From Bactrocera neohumeralis (lineage: Eukaryota > Arthropoda > Insecta > Diptera > Tephritidae): a DNA stretch of 64,000 nucleotides. The position numbers and the translations under genes were made by a program. The stretch is taken from positions 10,943,401-11,007,400 of the forward strand of contig NC_065921.1 in NCBI RefSeq assembly GCF_024586455.1, given 5' to 3'. Positions 9,666 through 23,334 of the stretch are shown here, in pieces (the first letter of the stretch is position 1; each line of letters starts with the position of its first letter). The notes under the pieces were generated by a model. The model did no database searches, was not told the origin of the DNA, and saw nothing but the letters and a program-made list of their open reading frames with translations.

Positions 9666-12640
9666 TTAGATTATAAAAAATATGAATCACTTAAAATTTT
9701 TTGTTTCGGATGGATTGCGAAAAGCAATTGCTTCCCAAAGGCAGAATATAAAAGATTCCGTTGCCAAAAAATTTTCTGATAAAGTTTAAATACATAACTA
9801 TAAACCCTGGAAATTTCGCTTTAATCAATTATTTCTTTTCCATCTGAAACAGTCCTCAAAAATATATAAAAATTTAAAGATTTTTTTGAAGCCTATAAAG
9901 CAGGTTCCCACTTAAGCAATAATAATCACTTTCGAATTTCAAAAATCGATTTTATTCGCGTATATATCGAATACATATATGTTTGAAAGTATCCTCCGAA
10001 AATTAGAAATTGAACCGGCAAATGGTTTTCCAGAAATTAGCGTATTTATAAAATAAAATTTAACCTAGCGTAATTGACTCCCAATCCTTTAAACGAGTTT
10101 CCTCGAAACGTTTTTTTCTGGTCGATGAAGAAAAATTTTCCGGCCTGATCAATCGTTTTGCCATAAGTTTTTCAATTTTGTCAAGAATTTTGATTACCTA
10201 AGCCACGCTGAAATGTCAATTTGTTCACAGCAAATTAAATTCTTTTGGAGCCTCCTTTTTGGCAAAAGGCAAAATTTGTTACTAGCTCTTCGAGTATAAC
10301 GAGATTTTTTGAAATATTTTTTTTTTAATTTCGGATAGTTTTAAGTAAGAAAATCTTCCTCACCAACTGACGCTTTTCTCGAGTGTCTTCCATAAAGAGG
10401 TCACGATAACAAGGAAATCCAAAATGATTCTAAATATATAGCTGATTATTTAAATGCATTATATTTTGTAAATAAACGTTTATTTTTATATACTACACTT
10501 ACTTTTTGACCCACAATCAAAATAAAAAACACTTTTTTGGACTCCATTTCATAGAACAATTCAAAAGTTTTCAAATCTCCGCACAAAAAGCATTTTCAGA
10601 TCATATCAGCATCAGATTAAAAATTTAACAACTGTAATGCGGATCTACATACTTTATGTGTTTAGTAAGACAATGCAATGTTCGAGCATAAATTGCGCTT
10701 CGCTTCAACTAATACCGAAAATTCAAATAAATTATTAAGAACGAATTCCGCATCCGTTGAGTTTTCTCATATTCCACGCTACACGGTTCGTTGGGCCGAA
10801 AGCAGCGCGCCAGGTAAAAATTGCCAAGCAAAGAAATATGAATGGCAACGGAAAACGGCCAACATAAAACACTCTCAACGAAATTGTATGGAAATACACA
10901 TACAAGCACACTTCTCAAATCATGAATATGTGTGTAAGTTGAAAATCTAAGTGTAGAATTTGGGTTATAAATCCGTTAGCTCTGCAAATTTCAGTCATAA
11001 CCGAAAACATAAATTGGTACTGATTTGCCACGTTGCAACATAAAACAAACTCACTTACCTCATTTCCCATTTAAGCAATTTGTTAAAACGCAAAAATGAG
11101 TAAAAGAAAACCGTTATAGTTTCTGAAATGCGGCTAATGCATTGTGCTGCATAACCTCAACAACCTCTCAGCTCTTCATTTCATATCAGCAGCACAACAA
11201 TTGCTGGAGCGCTGCTGTTCCAGCGCCGTACAAATTCACCGACATTATGTAGTGGCGAGAGTGTGAGGTTAACCAGGCGATAAACATAAATAAATACACA
11301 GGCAAAGAGGGGTAAGAAGGAGCAGTATGTGTGTGTTCGGCCACTGCAAGGTAGTATTAAGCTGATCAATAATATTAACAACAGCAACAGCAGCAAGCGA
11401 AGGCAATGGCTGGCAGGCACTCCGCCCAAGTGCCATGCGCATGTAAACACGGGCATCTGGGTGGGTCCAGATAGGTGGATTTGTATATTGTTAACACTCT
11501 CGCTGACTGCACTGTACACACACAGTCACGCCAATGCCAACAGAAACACAAACACACACACACACACACATAGAGTGGCAAGTCAACATTTGCTGACTAT
11601 GAAACGATTGACCGTTCGCCTGCTCACTCACAAGCTATTCGAGAGCGCGTGGTACAAACTCGGCACAGGCAGTTGGGGGAAGTGTGAAAGGCCGACCCTA
11701 CAAAGCGGCGAAAATCCGCCTCGTGTTCACTCAATTGAATATTAGATTTATTTGTGTAATTCATGAGAACAGAAACCGGAAGCACTATTTTGTAGCAGCG
11801 AAGGGGCAAAAGAAAATGTACCTCGTAGAGGGAGAGAATGAAAAGAAAATAAGTACAAAATTGGAATACGGTCAACAAGGCAATAACAACAACAATAACA
11901 ATGCAGCTGTTTGTTTTACTGGCGCTGTAAGTATATAAATGTGTGGGTGTGTGTGTGTGTGAGTTTGCATTCAATATGAAAATGTTGGAATAGGTTGCGG
12001 GTAATCTCAACAGTTTGCTTTGTTTGCATGTAGATAACACAGATCGCCTGCAGAATAAAAATCGGCTTCAACCCTAAGGCTACAAGAATGTTGTTGCTAT
12101 AATAAAAACAACAAACGTCGAAGAGTGGCTTGTGGCAAGAAGTAATTGAAAATTTGTTGACCTAACAATGAAATCAACTTGGCAATATTTGAAATAAGCA
12201 TATTAATAAATATTTCGTAAGCATCGTGGGCTTCAATAAAGATTTTACAGAGACAAATTTTGTACTATCGGAACTTGTTTCTAACGACATTCATCCTTTA
12301 GCAGACAACACCAATGGTCATATTATGCTTTTGGAATGAAATTAAGCTCTCAACTTATTTATCAACGCTTCAAACGCAAAAGTTAAAAAACAGCAATTGC
12401 TGTGACACTTTTTGACCAACGTGCAGTATGGTCTATTCAAAAAGAAAAAAAAGAAACAGAATTTTTTTTCCAAAAAAGTGTCAGAATATTTGTTTATTTT
12501 GTTGACATGTCAAAGGTGGCAAATGTCAAATTTCTGCAAAAAATAACTGAACCGGTTAGCAAAGTATTTCAGTATTTGTGGAAATTTCTACAGTTATAAG
12601 GAGTTACCCAACTTTAACCTTCGAAAATAGATGTTTGTAT
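9666..12640. other. No gene recognised; CA/TG microsatellites near 11.55 and 11.95 kb
   Basis: No supported exon. (CA)n lies at about 11550-11571 and (TG)n at about 11941-11961. Open frames at 11329-11745 and 11624-12040 overlap on opposite strands across simple repeats and show no protein-like motif. A CAA/CAG-rich patch lies near 11375-11400. Confidence 0.5.
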
Positions 12641-12641
12641 A

Positions 12642-13274
12642 ATCTGATCAAATTTGACCCGGACTAAAAAATACATTTTCATGTATTTTAATATAAATCT
12701 CAATTAACGATTTTAAAATAAACTTTTTAAAACTAATTTTTCTATGCACTTCTTTTATACCTCTGCCTGGCTGGCCTACTGTGCCTATAGGAAATTTTGG
12801 TTTCTTTCAGTTTCGGCTCATTTTTGAAGCATTATTTCTTCGAATGTTAGACAGTTTCGATATCCCATTCACAATTCCATGTAAATAAGGCATTTTGTTA
12901 TTGTAGGGACCTCAGATACTATGTCGATCAACTTTTTTGCGACCTCAACTTGAGTCGCTTTTGCCTTTGTCCAGGATTGACCCGCTTTCTAACCAAAACA
13001 TTAACCAAATTGTGTTGAGTAGGTCGGTAAACAATGTTGAGCTGCTCTGCTATTTCTCTGAAGCCAACGCGAGAACTTCGAGCACTTTAAATTGCTTTCC
13101 AGGTTAAGAATTGCTCGAAAAATTTGTTGTCTCGTAAACTAATAGCTTCATAAAGTACATATACTAATGAACATATGAAAAACAAGGCTGTGCCAATCTT
13201 AGAAAAAGTTTTTATCAACTCTTTTTGCCCGTAAAAAGTTTAAATATATCAGTCTGAGTCAAATTTGATCAGAT
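12642..13274. mobile_element. 633-bp element with 24-bp terminal inverted repeats
   Basis: The left end 12642-12665 begins ATCTGATCAAATTTGACC, and the right end 13251-13274 is its reverse complement with two mismatches over 24 bases. The interior has no intact frame. The same terminus recurs at 39526-39549 with one mismatch, next to a mariner relic. It is probably a non-autonomous or decayed DNA transposon. Confidence 0.8.
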
Positions 13275-16225
13275 GAAATGACAAAAGCGTAAGAACTCTT
13301 ACACGTCAGAGTAAAGCTGTTAATAATATTGAATTAAAACCTACCGTGGCACGTTGCTACTGATAGGATATAACACTTTTCAGCAACAACAAATTAAATT
13401 GAAAATTTTCTCAAGGGCATTTATTTCTATTTCTGAGCATGAGAATTTCTGATGACCGTTGTCACATTCGCTGTTTCTAGAGAGTGATAATCTTGCACCC
13501 TTCTAGTGAGCTTAAAAATTGGTACACTTTTGAATCTCTAAGCTTCGGTCTTCTCATTAAGAATTCGTGGTCGAAATTTCTTTATTTATATTTTCTAGCT
13601 ATTCATATCGACCCATGTTACCGCCAATGCTTTTAACTTGATTTTATTTATTTTTCAGCCTACTACTCGAACAACAAAACTATCGTGCGGACTTAATGCT
13701 TTGTAAGTAATGCGTTGGCGTGGCAACACCGCCTAACAACTATATTTACAAATAAAAGTTTTATCCGCAAATTACTATTTCTTCAACTAAATTAAGCGAT
13801 TGTGACATATTTACACGCATTCAGCTTTTTGCCACATTCAGAAATCGATTAATTGTATGTAATGTACAATATATGCCTTACACTGCGTATACGTAACAAC
13901 TATGCTCATACACATCATAACCTTAAATGGACCACAAAAACTTTTTTGCTGTCATTTACTGTAAGATTTGCGTCGCGCATAAACTTTATTGCCTGCTTTA
14001 TGTCGCATTTAAGTTGACCAGTCAGTTAGACAGTCGATATGATAATAAACGACAATTTCCGAACACTTACCCCACGCGTATATGTATGCACATACGCGTA
14101 CTCATATACATAAATTTATATATTTTTTCATACTTATTTGTATTTATGTGAGACAGTAAGTGTGCTTGTGAGTTTAGTCCATTTGTCTTTAATTTGTTTC
14201 CAGCTTTTTATGTTCTCTCCAGCAAATGCTTCTTCTTGTTTTTTGTTTCTGTGTTTGGCGCTAATGCAAGTTTGATGCTTTTCATCATTACTTCACCTTC
14301 GCTGCCCTTCGATTTGTCCAACTACATAACACGTTCCGACACTAATTTAGCTATTTTCACAACTTTCGCTGCCATGTGTGCGCTCATATACGCGAATATG
14401 TGTGTGCGTTTACATGTATGTATGTGCGCTTAACCATATGAACAGATAGCAGTTTTATTGCCACTGGCATTTAATGGACAGTAATAATAATTTAATAAAG
14501 CATTGGAGCTTTGCGTTCGCACACCACGTATTTTCACATATTCTATACAACTTTAGTGCTTTGTTATTTTTTCTCTCATTCCATAATGGTTTTGCGGCAA
14601 CTTGCGAAAATTATGGTTCACCATAATAACATTGAGTCTTGACCACAATTTGACCTTTTGTTACAAGGATAATTGCACAATTTGTGGAAAACAAATATTT
14701 ATAGATTTTTGCTTTATTTTTCGCATAAATTAGTGAAAGCAAATAATAGATTCTCGTCATATAACAATTTTGTATGGTTTAGAAAGAATTAAACAATTTT
14801 TAGGAGAAAGGTATTAATGGAGAATTTTGGTAACCATTTTCTTCTTTTATTAAGAAATGTAATATATTTTTATATATTTTTGATTGTGACAATTAGAAGA
14901 GTAAGCTTAGGAGCCAAAGCCATGTAATTTTATGTGGCAACGCTATGCTATTTTGAGATATAATGAGATATGATATTGAAATTGACACTAAAGATTCTGA
15001 AGTGTTTTGAGAACGTTTTATGTGCCCTTATTTGCAGTTTTGGAATAGATAAATAAAATTTGCATAATCTCCATGTATCATATCTGCTTCATCAAGAAAA
15101 TTCTCTAAAGAATTCATCGCGATAATTGTCGAAGTACAAAAAGTTCGGTCTCTTCAAAGATTGAATGACAATTTGGATGAGGCAGTAGGATGAAGTTCAT
15201 TCACTCTATCCTATTTATTATCTCGCAAATCTTAAGCAGAGGAGGAGCGTGTGAACGATTTTCCCAAGCTTTCCTATGGTAGAGGAATGCTATAAGGGTT
15301 TTTGGTAAATGCACACGATTTTTTGAATCTTTAAAACTGCTCTTTCCTTCTACAGCCACTACAAGGAAATAAAAAAAACACGCAGGGTTCTTCAATTTGA
15401 AGGAGTCAGTAGGATAATCTGGCCTGTTTTTTGGCATTTTTTTCATAGAAATTTTTATTCTACATTAGAACTTTTTCCACAATCATGAGGTATATCGTGA
15501 AGTGTATAAGCAAATTTTTTCGAAATTTTTTGATAACAACTTTCGAAGAAATGGCGGACACGATTTCTCATGTTTGGATCATCTGAAACACAAAAACCCA
15601 ATTTATTCTTAAAACGTAACATGAATGGTTATCGTCCCTACTAGAATCGTGAAAAAATGCTTGATTTTCCCCATGTTTATTTTTTACATTCCCCATGTTT
15701 GCTTTTAAATTTTGTCATAACATTGTCAATAAATTATAAAAAATTATAGGCGTTTTTTGAACATTAAAAAAAAATTAAGCAAATCAGTTGAGTAGTTCGA
15801 CCGGAATCATGTCCGCCAGTTTAAAAAGTGTATTTTGAGAAAAACGCGTTTAAAGTTTGAGGTACTGAAAAAGCATACAAAGTTGAACATAAACTTGGAA
15901 AAATTGACATACTCATATATATACATACATACTAATTATTATTTGTGGGCTTTTTCAAAACCTTCCAATGGTAAAGTGGGTTTCTATATTAATTCTAAGA
16001 GTAAAAGGGAACAGCAAATGCAAAAAAAATAAAAAATATGAAAAAATTAAATAAATTGACATTAACAGTAAACATATTGTTGTTTTGTTAAAAAAAAATG
16101 TAAATTTTGTTTAACCAGAACGAATACAAATAATTCCAATACCAGTCAGCAGAAATGGGGTTGGTCGATATTACATACCTTGCACGTTATCAATCTTCAT
16201 GACTTCTAGATCGAAGCTTCAATAG
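13275..16225. other. No gene recognised; dispersed repeat words near 15.55-15.85 kb
   Basis: Mostly AT-rich unique sequence. Around 15570-15850 are the words 'ggatcatctgaaaca' and 'gagaaaaacgcgttt'. These recur near 52785 and 34290, and near 37545 the core 'gatgatcc' recurs inverted. This marks another interspersed repeat family with no coding content. Confidence 0.45.
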
Positions 16226-16630
16226 CTTCAAACACAAACGTTTACAACCGAACAGAACAAAGACACGTCATGCGAACTATGCACAAGAATTTATGAGAAT
16301 TGCAAAAGCAAATTTAATTGCTTATATTGTCACAAAAGACAACATTCACTGATTCATTATAGCACATACCCCAACTCACTCCAAAGAAAAGTTTATACAA
16401 AAGGAACCAGAGGTTTTATTGCAAAAGCAAATCCCGAAATCCAAGATCCTATTTGCCAAGAGACGCCATGTTGCTCAAAATCTCAAACGCTACACAGCGA
16501 AATTCAAAGTAGGGTATTACTACCCTCAGCAGCCGTCTCCATCGAACAACACGTAGAATGGTTCAAAAACAGAGCCTTAATAGACAATAGGATCACAACG
16601 ATAATTCGTAGCGTCTTGGGCACAAAATAG
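16226..16630 (+). pseudogene. BEL/Pao-type LTR retrotransposon gag/protease fragment
   Basis: An ATG-less frame is open for about 134 codons. It contains a zinc-knuckle-like cluster (CELCTRIYENC, then CLYCHKRQHSLIHY) followed by RVLLPSAAVSIEQH and NRALIDNRI. That order, a knuckle followed by the protease-type 'VLLATA...RALLD(S/Q)G' region, is typical of BEL/Pao polyproteins. The protease Asp is kept in ALID, but the following Ser/Thr-Gly is replaced by NR. No LTRs are seen nearby. This is a short internal relic. Confidence 0.65.
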
Positions 16631-17035
16631 GTTAGAAGAAAACCATCAATTTTTTATTAAATTACGGTAATGGGCGATAGAGTAATCTAAAACTATAATA
16701 AAATCTCTCTCATTATTCTACCAGCAGTACACCAAAATACATGTAAAGAACATTACGCGTAATACGAGGCAAAATATTCGCCTTGGGGCCCAGGATGTTT
16801 AAATGAGTTAAACCTCCCTCACTTTACCCGGTAAAGACTTGCACAACCTAGCAAAGCACAGCACAATACACCACACCGAACAAACACATACATCACCATG
16901 CCTCTTGATATAGTTTCTCAATATCTCCATAAAGTTGATGACAAAAAAATAACCATACAGGTATGTTATAAATTCTGTAGCTGGCTTGTTATTTTGGTAT
17001 ATTATATATTTGAAGTCCACAGGTTGCAGAAATTC
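16631..17035. other. No gene recognised
   Basis: AT-rich sequence between two transposon relics. Nothing specific is seen. Confidence 0.5.
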
Positions 17036-17400
17036 CTCCTCTTTTTAACAGATCTGTGTTATTAAAAGACATTTCGCTGTTTTCCAAATAGTTTTTGACC
17101 TGTCTTGCAACATGAGATCGCGCGTTGTCATAATGCACAATTATTGCCGCGTATCTAATCGCAGGTAACGGACGGGTTTTTTAAAATTACTCGCTTCACT
17201 TTGAGGAGCTGTTATCGGCGGCGTGTTCCATTAATGGTTAAGCCAGTTTCAAAACTCATAACACAACATACGCTTCTGATCCAAGCAAATACAGAGCACT
17301 ACTTTGGCTTGGCCTTTTCGTTTATTTGGCTGGCTTGTCAAATTCCATATATGATTTTCTGATGTGAACATTTTATGTGAATTTGTCTAGTTAACAGTAC
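17036..17400 (-). pseudogene. Mariner-type transposase fragment
   Basis: The minus strand encodes IIVHYDNARSHVARQVKN, the family's second catalytic Asp block (HxDNARxH). It is preceded, with stops and frame changes, by 'ETGLTIN', the usual 'GETIN' segment. Both ends of the element are missing. The frame is broken, so it is non-functional. Confidence 0.65.
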
Positions 17401-19479
17401 AATCAAAACCAAAAAATTATATTATAAATTTACTTTCCACTACACCACCAACCTACCGTCTAGCTCAAAGTAATAACTGAAAATTTATATTAATTAAATT
17501 TACCGCTACTGATAAGGAATTCTTAATTGTAATGTAATTTCAGCATTACTGCCAATAAATTCACCCGCAGCAAGGTCTTATCGCGCCACAACTGATATAT
17601 CTAATTCATTCGCATATCGCACTTTCAATTTTAAGCACTCGCCCAACATGCACTTAATACCGTTACATTACGGTGCACACATCGCCGTATAAACACAACT
17701 TTTTTATTCGATTTTCATTTAACTTCCCGGTCCACCTTTTTTAAACGAGCTTGCCACACTTTGTTTTCGGAGCATTTTCATGCACAAGTCCTTTATCTTA
17801 ATGCCGACGTCGCCGTCGCCGCCACTGAACCGGATAAATGCCGTTGGCGGTCGTGGGCTCGGACGCCGGCACCACTGTTGACTCGATGCGCGAGCATACA
17901 AAATTTGCATCCGAAAGCCGGAAGTTTTGGTGAGCCAAACAGCAGAACAGACAGCCAAGCCTGCCAAGCGCTGGCACCAACTAGTTATATGTATGGCCAA
18001 CAACAACAGCAAGCACAGCTGGCATGGCTGCATACAAACTGTTAAGTCCAGCAGGCTGTGATTTGGTCAATACATAGATGAGGCTCAACGGCTTTATGTA
18101 AATGGGAGCGGCTATCTGAAATCAGTGTGCGCATTCATTTGCCCGTGTGGCTGTGTGGTATATATATATGTGTGTGTGTGTAGCAACATAACTTTTATTG
18201 TAGCTGGCTGCAGTTCTATAATCTGCTTGCTACATACAAATGCAATGCAAAATTCAAAAATCTCAAAATCTCAGTTTACGTACGTGACGTCGGTGCACTA
18301 CCGATACGCATTCCGGTTGCAGTGGCAAGTGGCAAGATTATGCGCACGTATTTGTACTTTTTGACTGCGGCAGTTTCCAGTGCGCCAGCCGGTGGTTAAT
18401 GCGGCCTTTTGTTTTAGATTGCGGTTGTGCGTTTGCCTTTTTCATTTTATTTCACATTTTTATTTCATTTCTGGTTTTGTTCACAATTTTGTTGGGACTT
18501 TTATTATATTATTTCACAATTTAGGATTGCCATTGCAATACCAAGGGGAAGTGCATTCATGCGTTGGTCAGTGGCGAGTATGGGCGGTGAGACAGTAGCA
18601 GGTGAAGTTGCAAGTTGGAAGTTTGCTTTCCGGGAGCATAGAGGAACATCAGCACGTTGATATTCCCTTAAAATAAATAAATGAATTTTGTAAATATTTG
18701 CGTAGACTTTTCGAGTGCAAAGTCAAATATTTATTAAAGCATAATTGTAAAGTGGTCTCCCTTAATTAATTTACAGGTACATACTATTAAACAACTTAGT
18801 GCTTTTGTATAGTGAGAGTTGAAGGAATGCTAGGCAAGAACTTCCTGTGGCTGATAGGGTTGAAGGCTGTGAATGTAAAGAATTAAGACACAAAGTTCAT
18901 TTTGCAATGAGAACAAAGCGATATTTTCCTCTCTAAGAGCACATATTCTACGCTGCAGCTCACATGCACTGGAATGACTCTAGAGAAGGTAGAAATCATG
19001 TACATGGAAAGAAACAGATATGGAAGCGAAAACAAACATTTAATACCTTCGGACGCTGAAAGGAAGTGAAGAGCTTAAAAATATCGAGATGTGAACACAG
19101 ACAAAGGCATATATAATATAATATAGACCAACTTTGAAGAATATATTGCATGAAGATTGATTATTGAGTCGATGGTTAGGTTAGGTTTCAAAGACCGTCA
19201 ATAACACGGATCGTATTTTGACCAATGATAATCAGTTCTTTATGAAGTCAGAATATATATATATATATTCTTCTATGATATCTTCAACTGATCCAGCAAA
19301 ATAAGATTTTTATATAACAGCTTCTTCTAAGAAGGATTTTCAACTGGCAGATATAGAGACTTTTAAGACTTACCGCATTGATAACATTATGACTATGAAA
19401 TGCTACAGCTCCTAAAGCTAGAGAAAGCCTATTTATTTTGGGCTAAACGAATCTTGTGAACGCACAAGATTCGTTTCGC
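17401..19479. other. No gene recognised; GC-richer patch at 17.75-18.05 kb
   Basis: The 17750-18050 patch is more GC-rich than its surroundings and carries overlapping open frames on both strands, one ending in a short CAA/CAG run. There is no motif, splice or promoter evidence that decides a gene. It could be an exon, UTR or regulatory DNA. Confidence 0.4.
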
Positions 19480-20245
19480 CCAATTCCATTAAATTGGAGG
19501 AGTTAATTTTCGGACAGAAAAGCCTCTATAGTCGGCATGAATAGGAGTGCGGAGATCGGAGTGTTTCGTGGCTGCTCCAGCTACAATCAAGGGTCCGTTT
19601 GTGTTCCACATATTTGAAATCCCATAATGGACTCTCTACTTGGAAAGCTCGAACCATTCTGTCAGTGTTGTGCGTATGCGGATGGCCTTCTTCTGAGTTA
19701 GAGAGGGCGGGAGGACAGAAATTGTGGACATATCGAGCGACTGCAGGCAACCGTAGACTCCGCATTTTGCAGAGTGATTGAGATCTCGAAAGTCGTGCTA
19801 TTCGCACCATACATCGTGGCTTTTTTAGAGCCTGTACCATTTATGGAGCCATTGCATGGGTGGAAGTAGCCACGACAGTCTTGGGGACCAAAAAACTCCT
19901 CTCAATACGTCGTTGTATGATGCTTGCCTGTTTGCTTGTAAGTATGTCGCACCATCTCAAAGAATGCTATGCCCATTTTGTTAGGTGCACCCCCCTAGAC
20001 CTAATTTCCATACAGCATGCTGTTGCATTTACGATAAGAAGGGCATTGAGTGTGTCATTACTGCCGCATGCTAGGATTTCCGATGATGATGTGAAGAAGG
20101 AGGGATATCTAGGAAGCTGGAGGCTTCTCAGGTGTATGTGGCAAAGCCGCTGAGACAAAAGTTCTAACTATCGAGTGACTTATGAGTACATTCAGGACGT
20201 TGGGGCTGTTGAGGGTAACCGAGACTTCAGATTTTGTCTGAGCCT
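19480..20245 (+). pseudogene. R1-clade-like non-LTR retrotransposon reverse transcriptase relic
   Basis: In shifting plus-strand frames I read a polymerase-type segment CAYADGLLL (normally YADD) near 19672-19700. After it come YGAIAWVE..., an LLSIRRC segment and CRTISKNAMPILLGAPPLD. That matches the R1-type order 'YGA-aW ... ayRTvSt-A--v-aG--PLDL'. The second Asp of YADD is Gly, and multiple stops and frameshifts are present. This is a dead 3' half. Confidence 0.65.
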
Positions 20246-20249
20246 GGGT

Positions 20250-21165
20250 TTTCTAAAGTAAACAGGATTTAAAAAAAAAACTGAACAAATGGTTCTTTCG
20301 GCGAAATCATATTATTTGATTCAAAATAGTCTCCTTCTGCTTCAATACAGCTTTTTGCACGGTTCAAAAGCATGTCGAACGAGTGTTTTAGCTCGTTAGC
20401 CGGTATGGCCGCCAGTATGCCGGTGCAAGCCTTTTTAATGACCTCTACGTCTGCATAAGGCTTTCCTTTCATGGGCAAATGCATTTTTCGGAAAAGGAAG
20501 AAGTCGCACGGTGCCATATCAGGGGAATACGGGGAGTAGTTAATGGTTAAAATGCGATTTTAGGTCAAATAACCGGTCACAAGATGTCCTTCGAATGTTG
20601 GATTCTGAGCAATTTTTGGTCGTCAGTCAATTTGTGTGGAACAAACCGTGCACCGTGTTCGGTCAAAATGCGATTAATCGATGTTTTGGAGATGTTCAAT
20701 TCCATTTCCATGACTTTCAATAATGATTTCAGCTAATTTTTGAAGAATTCCCGCACAGTTTCGATGGAATTTCCGGTGATCAAGGATTTTGATTGGCACA
20801 CGTGTTGATCGTCATTTAAGTCCTCACGGACACTGTGAAAACCTTGAAACCAGTCGTGCACTCTGCTACGGAATAGGAAATCATTGCCATAAACTTGTGT
20901 TATCAATTGAAACGTTTCGGTAAAGGTTTTTTAAAATTTTAAAATAAAATTTAATGTTGGCTCTTTGTTCGAAGCGCATTTTCGCACGGATAACACAAAC
21001 ATACTGATACTTAAAACGCAATAACTTCATTTCCAATACATGAAATGTCATGTAAATCTCACTGGACAATCGACGAAGATAGCATATTCTAACGCATCAG
21101 TCGACATTTAGATGGCGCCATCAAGGGGGCGCTAGATTCAAAAAGTCCTGTTTGCTTTGGAAAGC
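20250..21165 (-). mobile_element. Decayed mariner element with inverted ends
   Basis: The ends are 'taaacaggatttaa' (about 20259) and 'aaaaagtcctgtttgcttt' (about 21138), which are inverted copies. The minus strand encodes EQRANIKFYFKI (family N-terminus), then broken middle segments. Next is MAPCDFFLFRKMHLPMKGKP, the third catalytic Asp block with Asp present, then the C-terminus MLLNRAKSCIEAEGDYFES. Length is about 0.9 kb against 1.3 kb, with several stops. It is an inactive copy with internal deletion. Confidence 0.8.
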
Positions 21166-21949
21166 ACCTTCCTTGTATAGTAAAGTTACTTGCCATGGTT
21201 ACCGATAATTTAAAAAATGTATTTAACGGCTTTTAAGATATTGATTATATGTGACCATCCGACTATATATTACGCCTTCTCCTGCCGAGCTTCTAGCTTA
21301 AATATTAAACTTTATGCAACTTCCATTACACTCAAATTTTATCATACTAGCCTTAAACTAATTTTAATGCGCCACTAGCAATCTACCGCGGCACCAATGC
21401 AATTTCTTTGTGTTCTTCGCATTCTTCTCCCTTAAAGTGATTTGTGAGTTGTGGTCGCCAAGTTCTTGTTGTTTACTTGCCGCCATTAGTTTATATCACT
21501 TTCGAGCCATTAACTTGAAAGCTGCAAGTGATATTCCACGGCAACAGCACATTTACACCTTCGATGCTTTACACCACAGTTGCTTTCAAATGCTGCAACA
21601 TAGTAGCTTCGTGCTGCAGCAGGGAGTCATTAGAATGCAGGAAATTTTTAATAAGGAAATGTATACGAAGTGGCATTACGAGTGAAAATTGCATTTTAAA
21701 CAATGAACCAGACTCGCCCACCAAGGCAAACACTGGAAACGCATTAAAATCTGCATTAACGCTGGCGATACAACGAGTAGCTGACAGCAGGACAATGGTG
21801 GGCAACAACAATTGCAATATTCGCACATTTATTCCTTCCATTTCATTGGTTGCGGGTGTTTAGAAGTGCAGCCAGCAACTATGTGTTGCTCTAGCGATGT
21901 GAATGGTGTTATGGTGTAGGTTTGATCTCATATTTCTAAGGTAGAAAGT
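21166..21949. other. No gene recognised
   Basis: Unique-looking sequence. The overlapping 91-111-codon open frames on both strands lack motifs or splice context. Confidence 0.45.
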
Positions 21950-22760
21950 ATATGGGTTGGCTTCAGAGGTATAGGCGCATTTTATGTCGAGATCTTGAAT
22001 AGAAAGCGTACAAAATACAGCTTGTGCAAGAATTGAAGCCGCTCGACCTCCCAAAGCTTCGCTCTATGGGCTTTCCAAAGTTCTAAGAAAATCCGACGTT
22101 TCGAACCAAATTGTATTCAGCTCAGGGGCCATTTCTGGCCACCTCAATGGGTAAAATTGCTGCATTTGAGACGAAGGCCAATCTGAAAAAATTTAAGTGC
22201 TGACGTTTCATCCAAAAAAACAACTGTTTGGTGTGGTCTTTGGTCCGGTGTAATCATCGGTCTATATTTCTACAAAAATGATGCCGGTGAGAACGTAACC
22301 GTCAATGGCGACCGTTATAGCGTTATGTTAATTGAAACTCGTGATCTCGGCGACATTTTGTTTGAACAAGACAGCGCCACTTCCTACACAACGCATCATT
22401 ATTGAGAGAACACTTGGCCACCAAGATCGTGCGATATCACACCGTTAAACTTTTTTTTTTTGGATGTAAAGTCTTAAGTCTATGCGGACAATCCCGCTTC
22501 GATTCAGACCTTGGATCAAAACATCATGCGTGTCATTCGCCAGTTACCAGTCGAAATACTGGAAGGAGTCATCGAAAATTGGACTCGACGGACGAACATG
22601 AGACATAGAGGCAACATTGAAAGAGATAATCTTGAAAAAATAAATGGCAAAAAGCGTTCTTGATATGATATTAAACATTCCCCATTAAATTTGAAGTTTC
22701 CGGTTTTTTCTTTAAAAAAATTGAACCTCGAAAAAGGTCACTTTTCGGTATCGATAAATT
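21950..22760 (+). pseudogene. Mariner-superfamily element (GGGTGATCC family), degenerate copy
   Basis: Begins with the block 'aatacagcttgtgcaagaa' (IQLVQE), which is shared with 63927-63945. It continues through 'gagaacgtaaccgtcaatgg' (ENVTVNG), 'aagacagcgccac' and a C-terminal 'tggaaggagtcatcgaaaattgg'. The ENVTVNG block is shared with 63979-64000. The second catalytic region here reads EQDSAT. Stops and frameshifts are numerous and the 5' end is missing. Confidence 0.7.
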
Positions 22761-22814
22761 AAGTTTGCAATAAAGTTTATAATACCCAGAAGGAAACATC
22801 GGAGATCACAGCCT

Positions 22815-23175
22815 ATATTTGATATGTGATCAGCGTAACGAGCTGGGTCGATTTAGTCATATCCGTGATACTGACCGTCTGCCTGTATATTCGGGAACTA
22901 GTCCATCAGTTTGTAGAATATCGATTTGGAATTTCGCACACGTCCTTTTCTCCCCAAAACGCTTTTCATGTGTCGGAACCACCGTTATCTGCCTACTGTA
23001 GGATATAGCTGTCATACTATCTAATCGGTTAAAGTCAAGATTTTGTATTGAAAACTTGTTTTATTTGACAAGATATCCTCACGAAGTTTATCGTGGATTA
23101 TTATCCAAAGCAACGCCATAAGCGCCAAACAGCTTCTTCAGCCGGATCGCTATAGCATATTGCGGACCTACAAAT
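22815..23175 (+). repeat. Dispersed repeat family R, copy 3
   Basis: Contains 'gatcagcgtaacgagctggg', 'ccgtctgcctgtatat', 'gctgtcatactatc' and 'ggattattatccaaagcaa' in the order seen in the other copies. It starts within about 60 bp of the mariner-superfamily relic. Non-coding. Confidence 0.65.
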
Positions 23176-23334
23176 TTACTGATCAAAATCAAAAAAAAAT
23201 ATTTTTTTACCCTTTTATAATATAACAAATGCACTTGCAAAAGGTGTTGATAGAAAATGTGTGAGATTTTGCACTGCGACCTATGTTCAATTGTGTCCTT
23301 TCTTATATCGCATATAGTCACAAAGGTCTAAAGC

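Noticed and set aside
11329..12040. Open frames of 138 codons on both strands
   Set aside because: They run through CA/TG microsatellites and overlap each other. No motif or splice context.
17719..18045. Overlapping 94-104-codon frames in a GC-richer patch
   Set aside because: Open on both strands because of composition. No conserved motif, promoter or splice pattern decides a gene.
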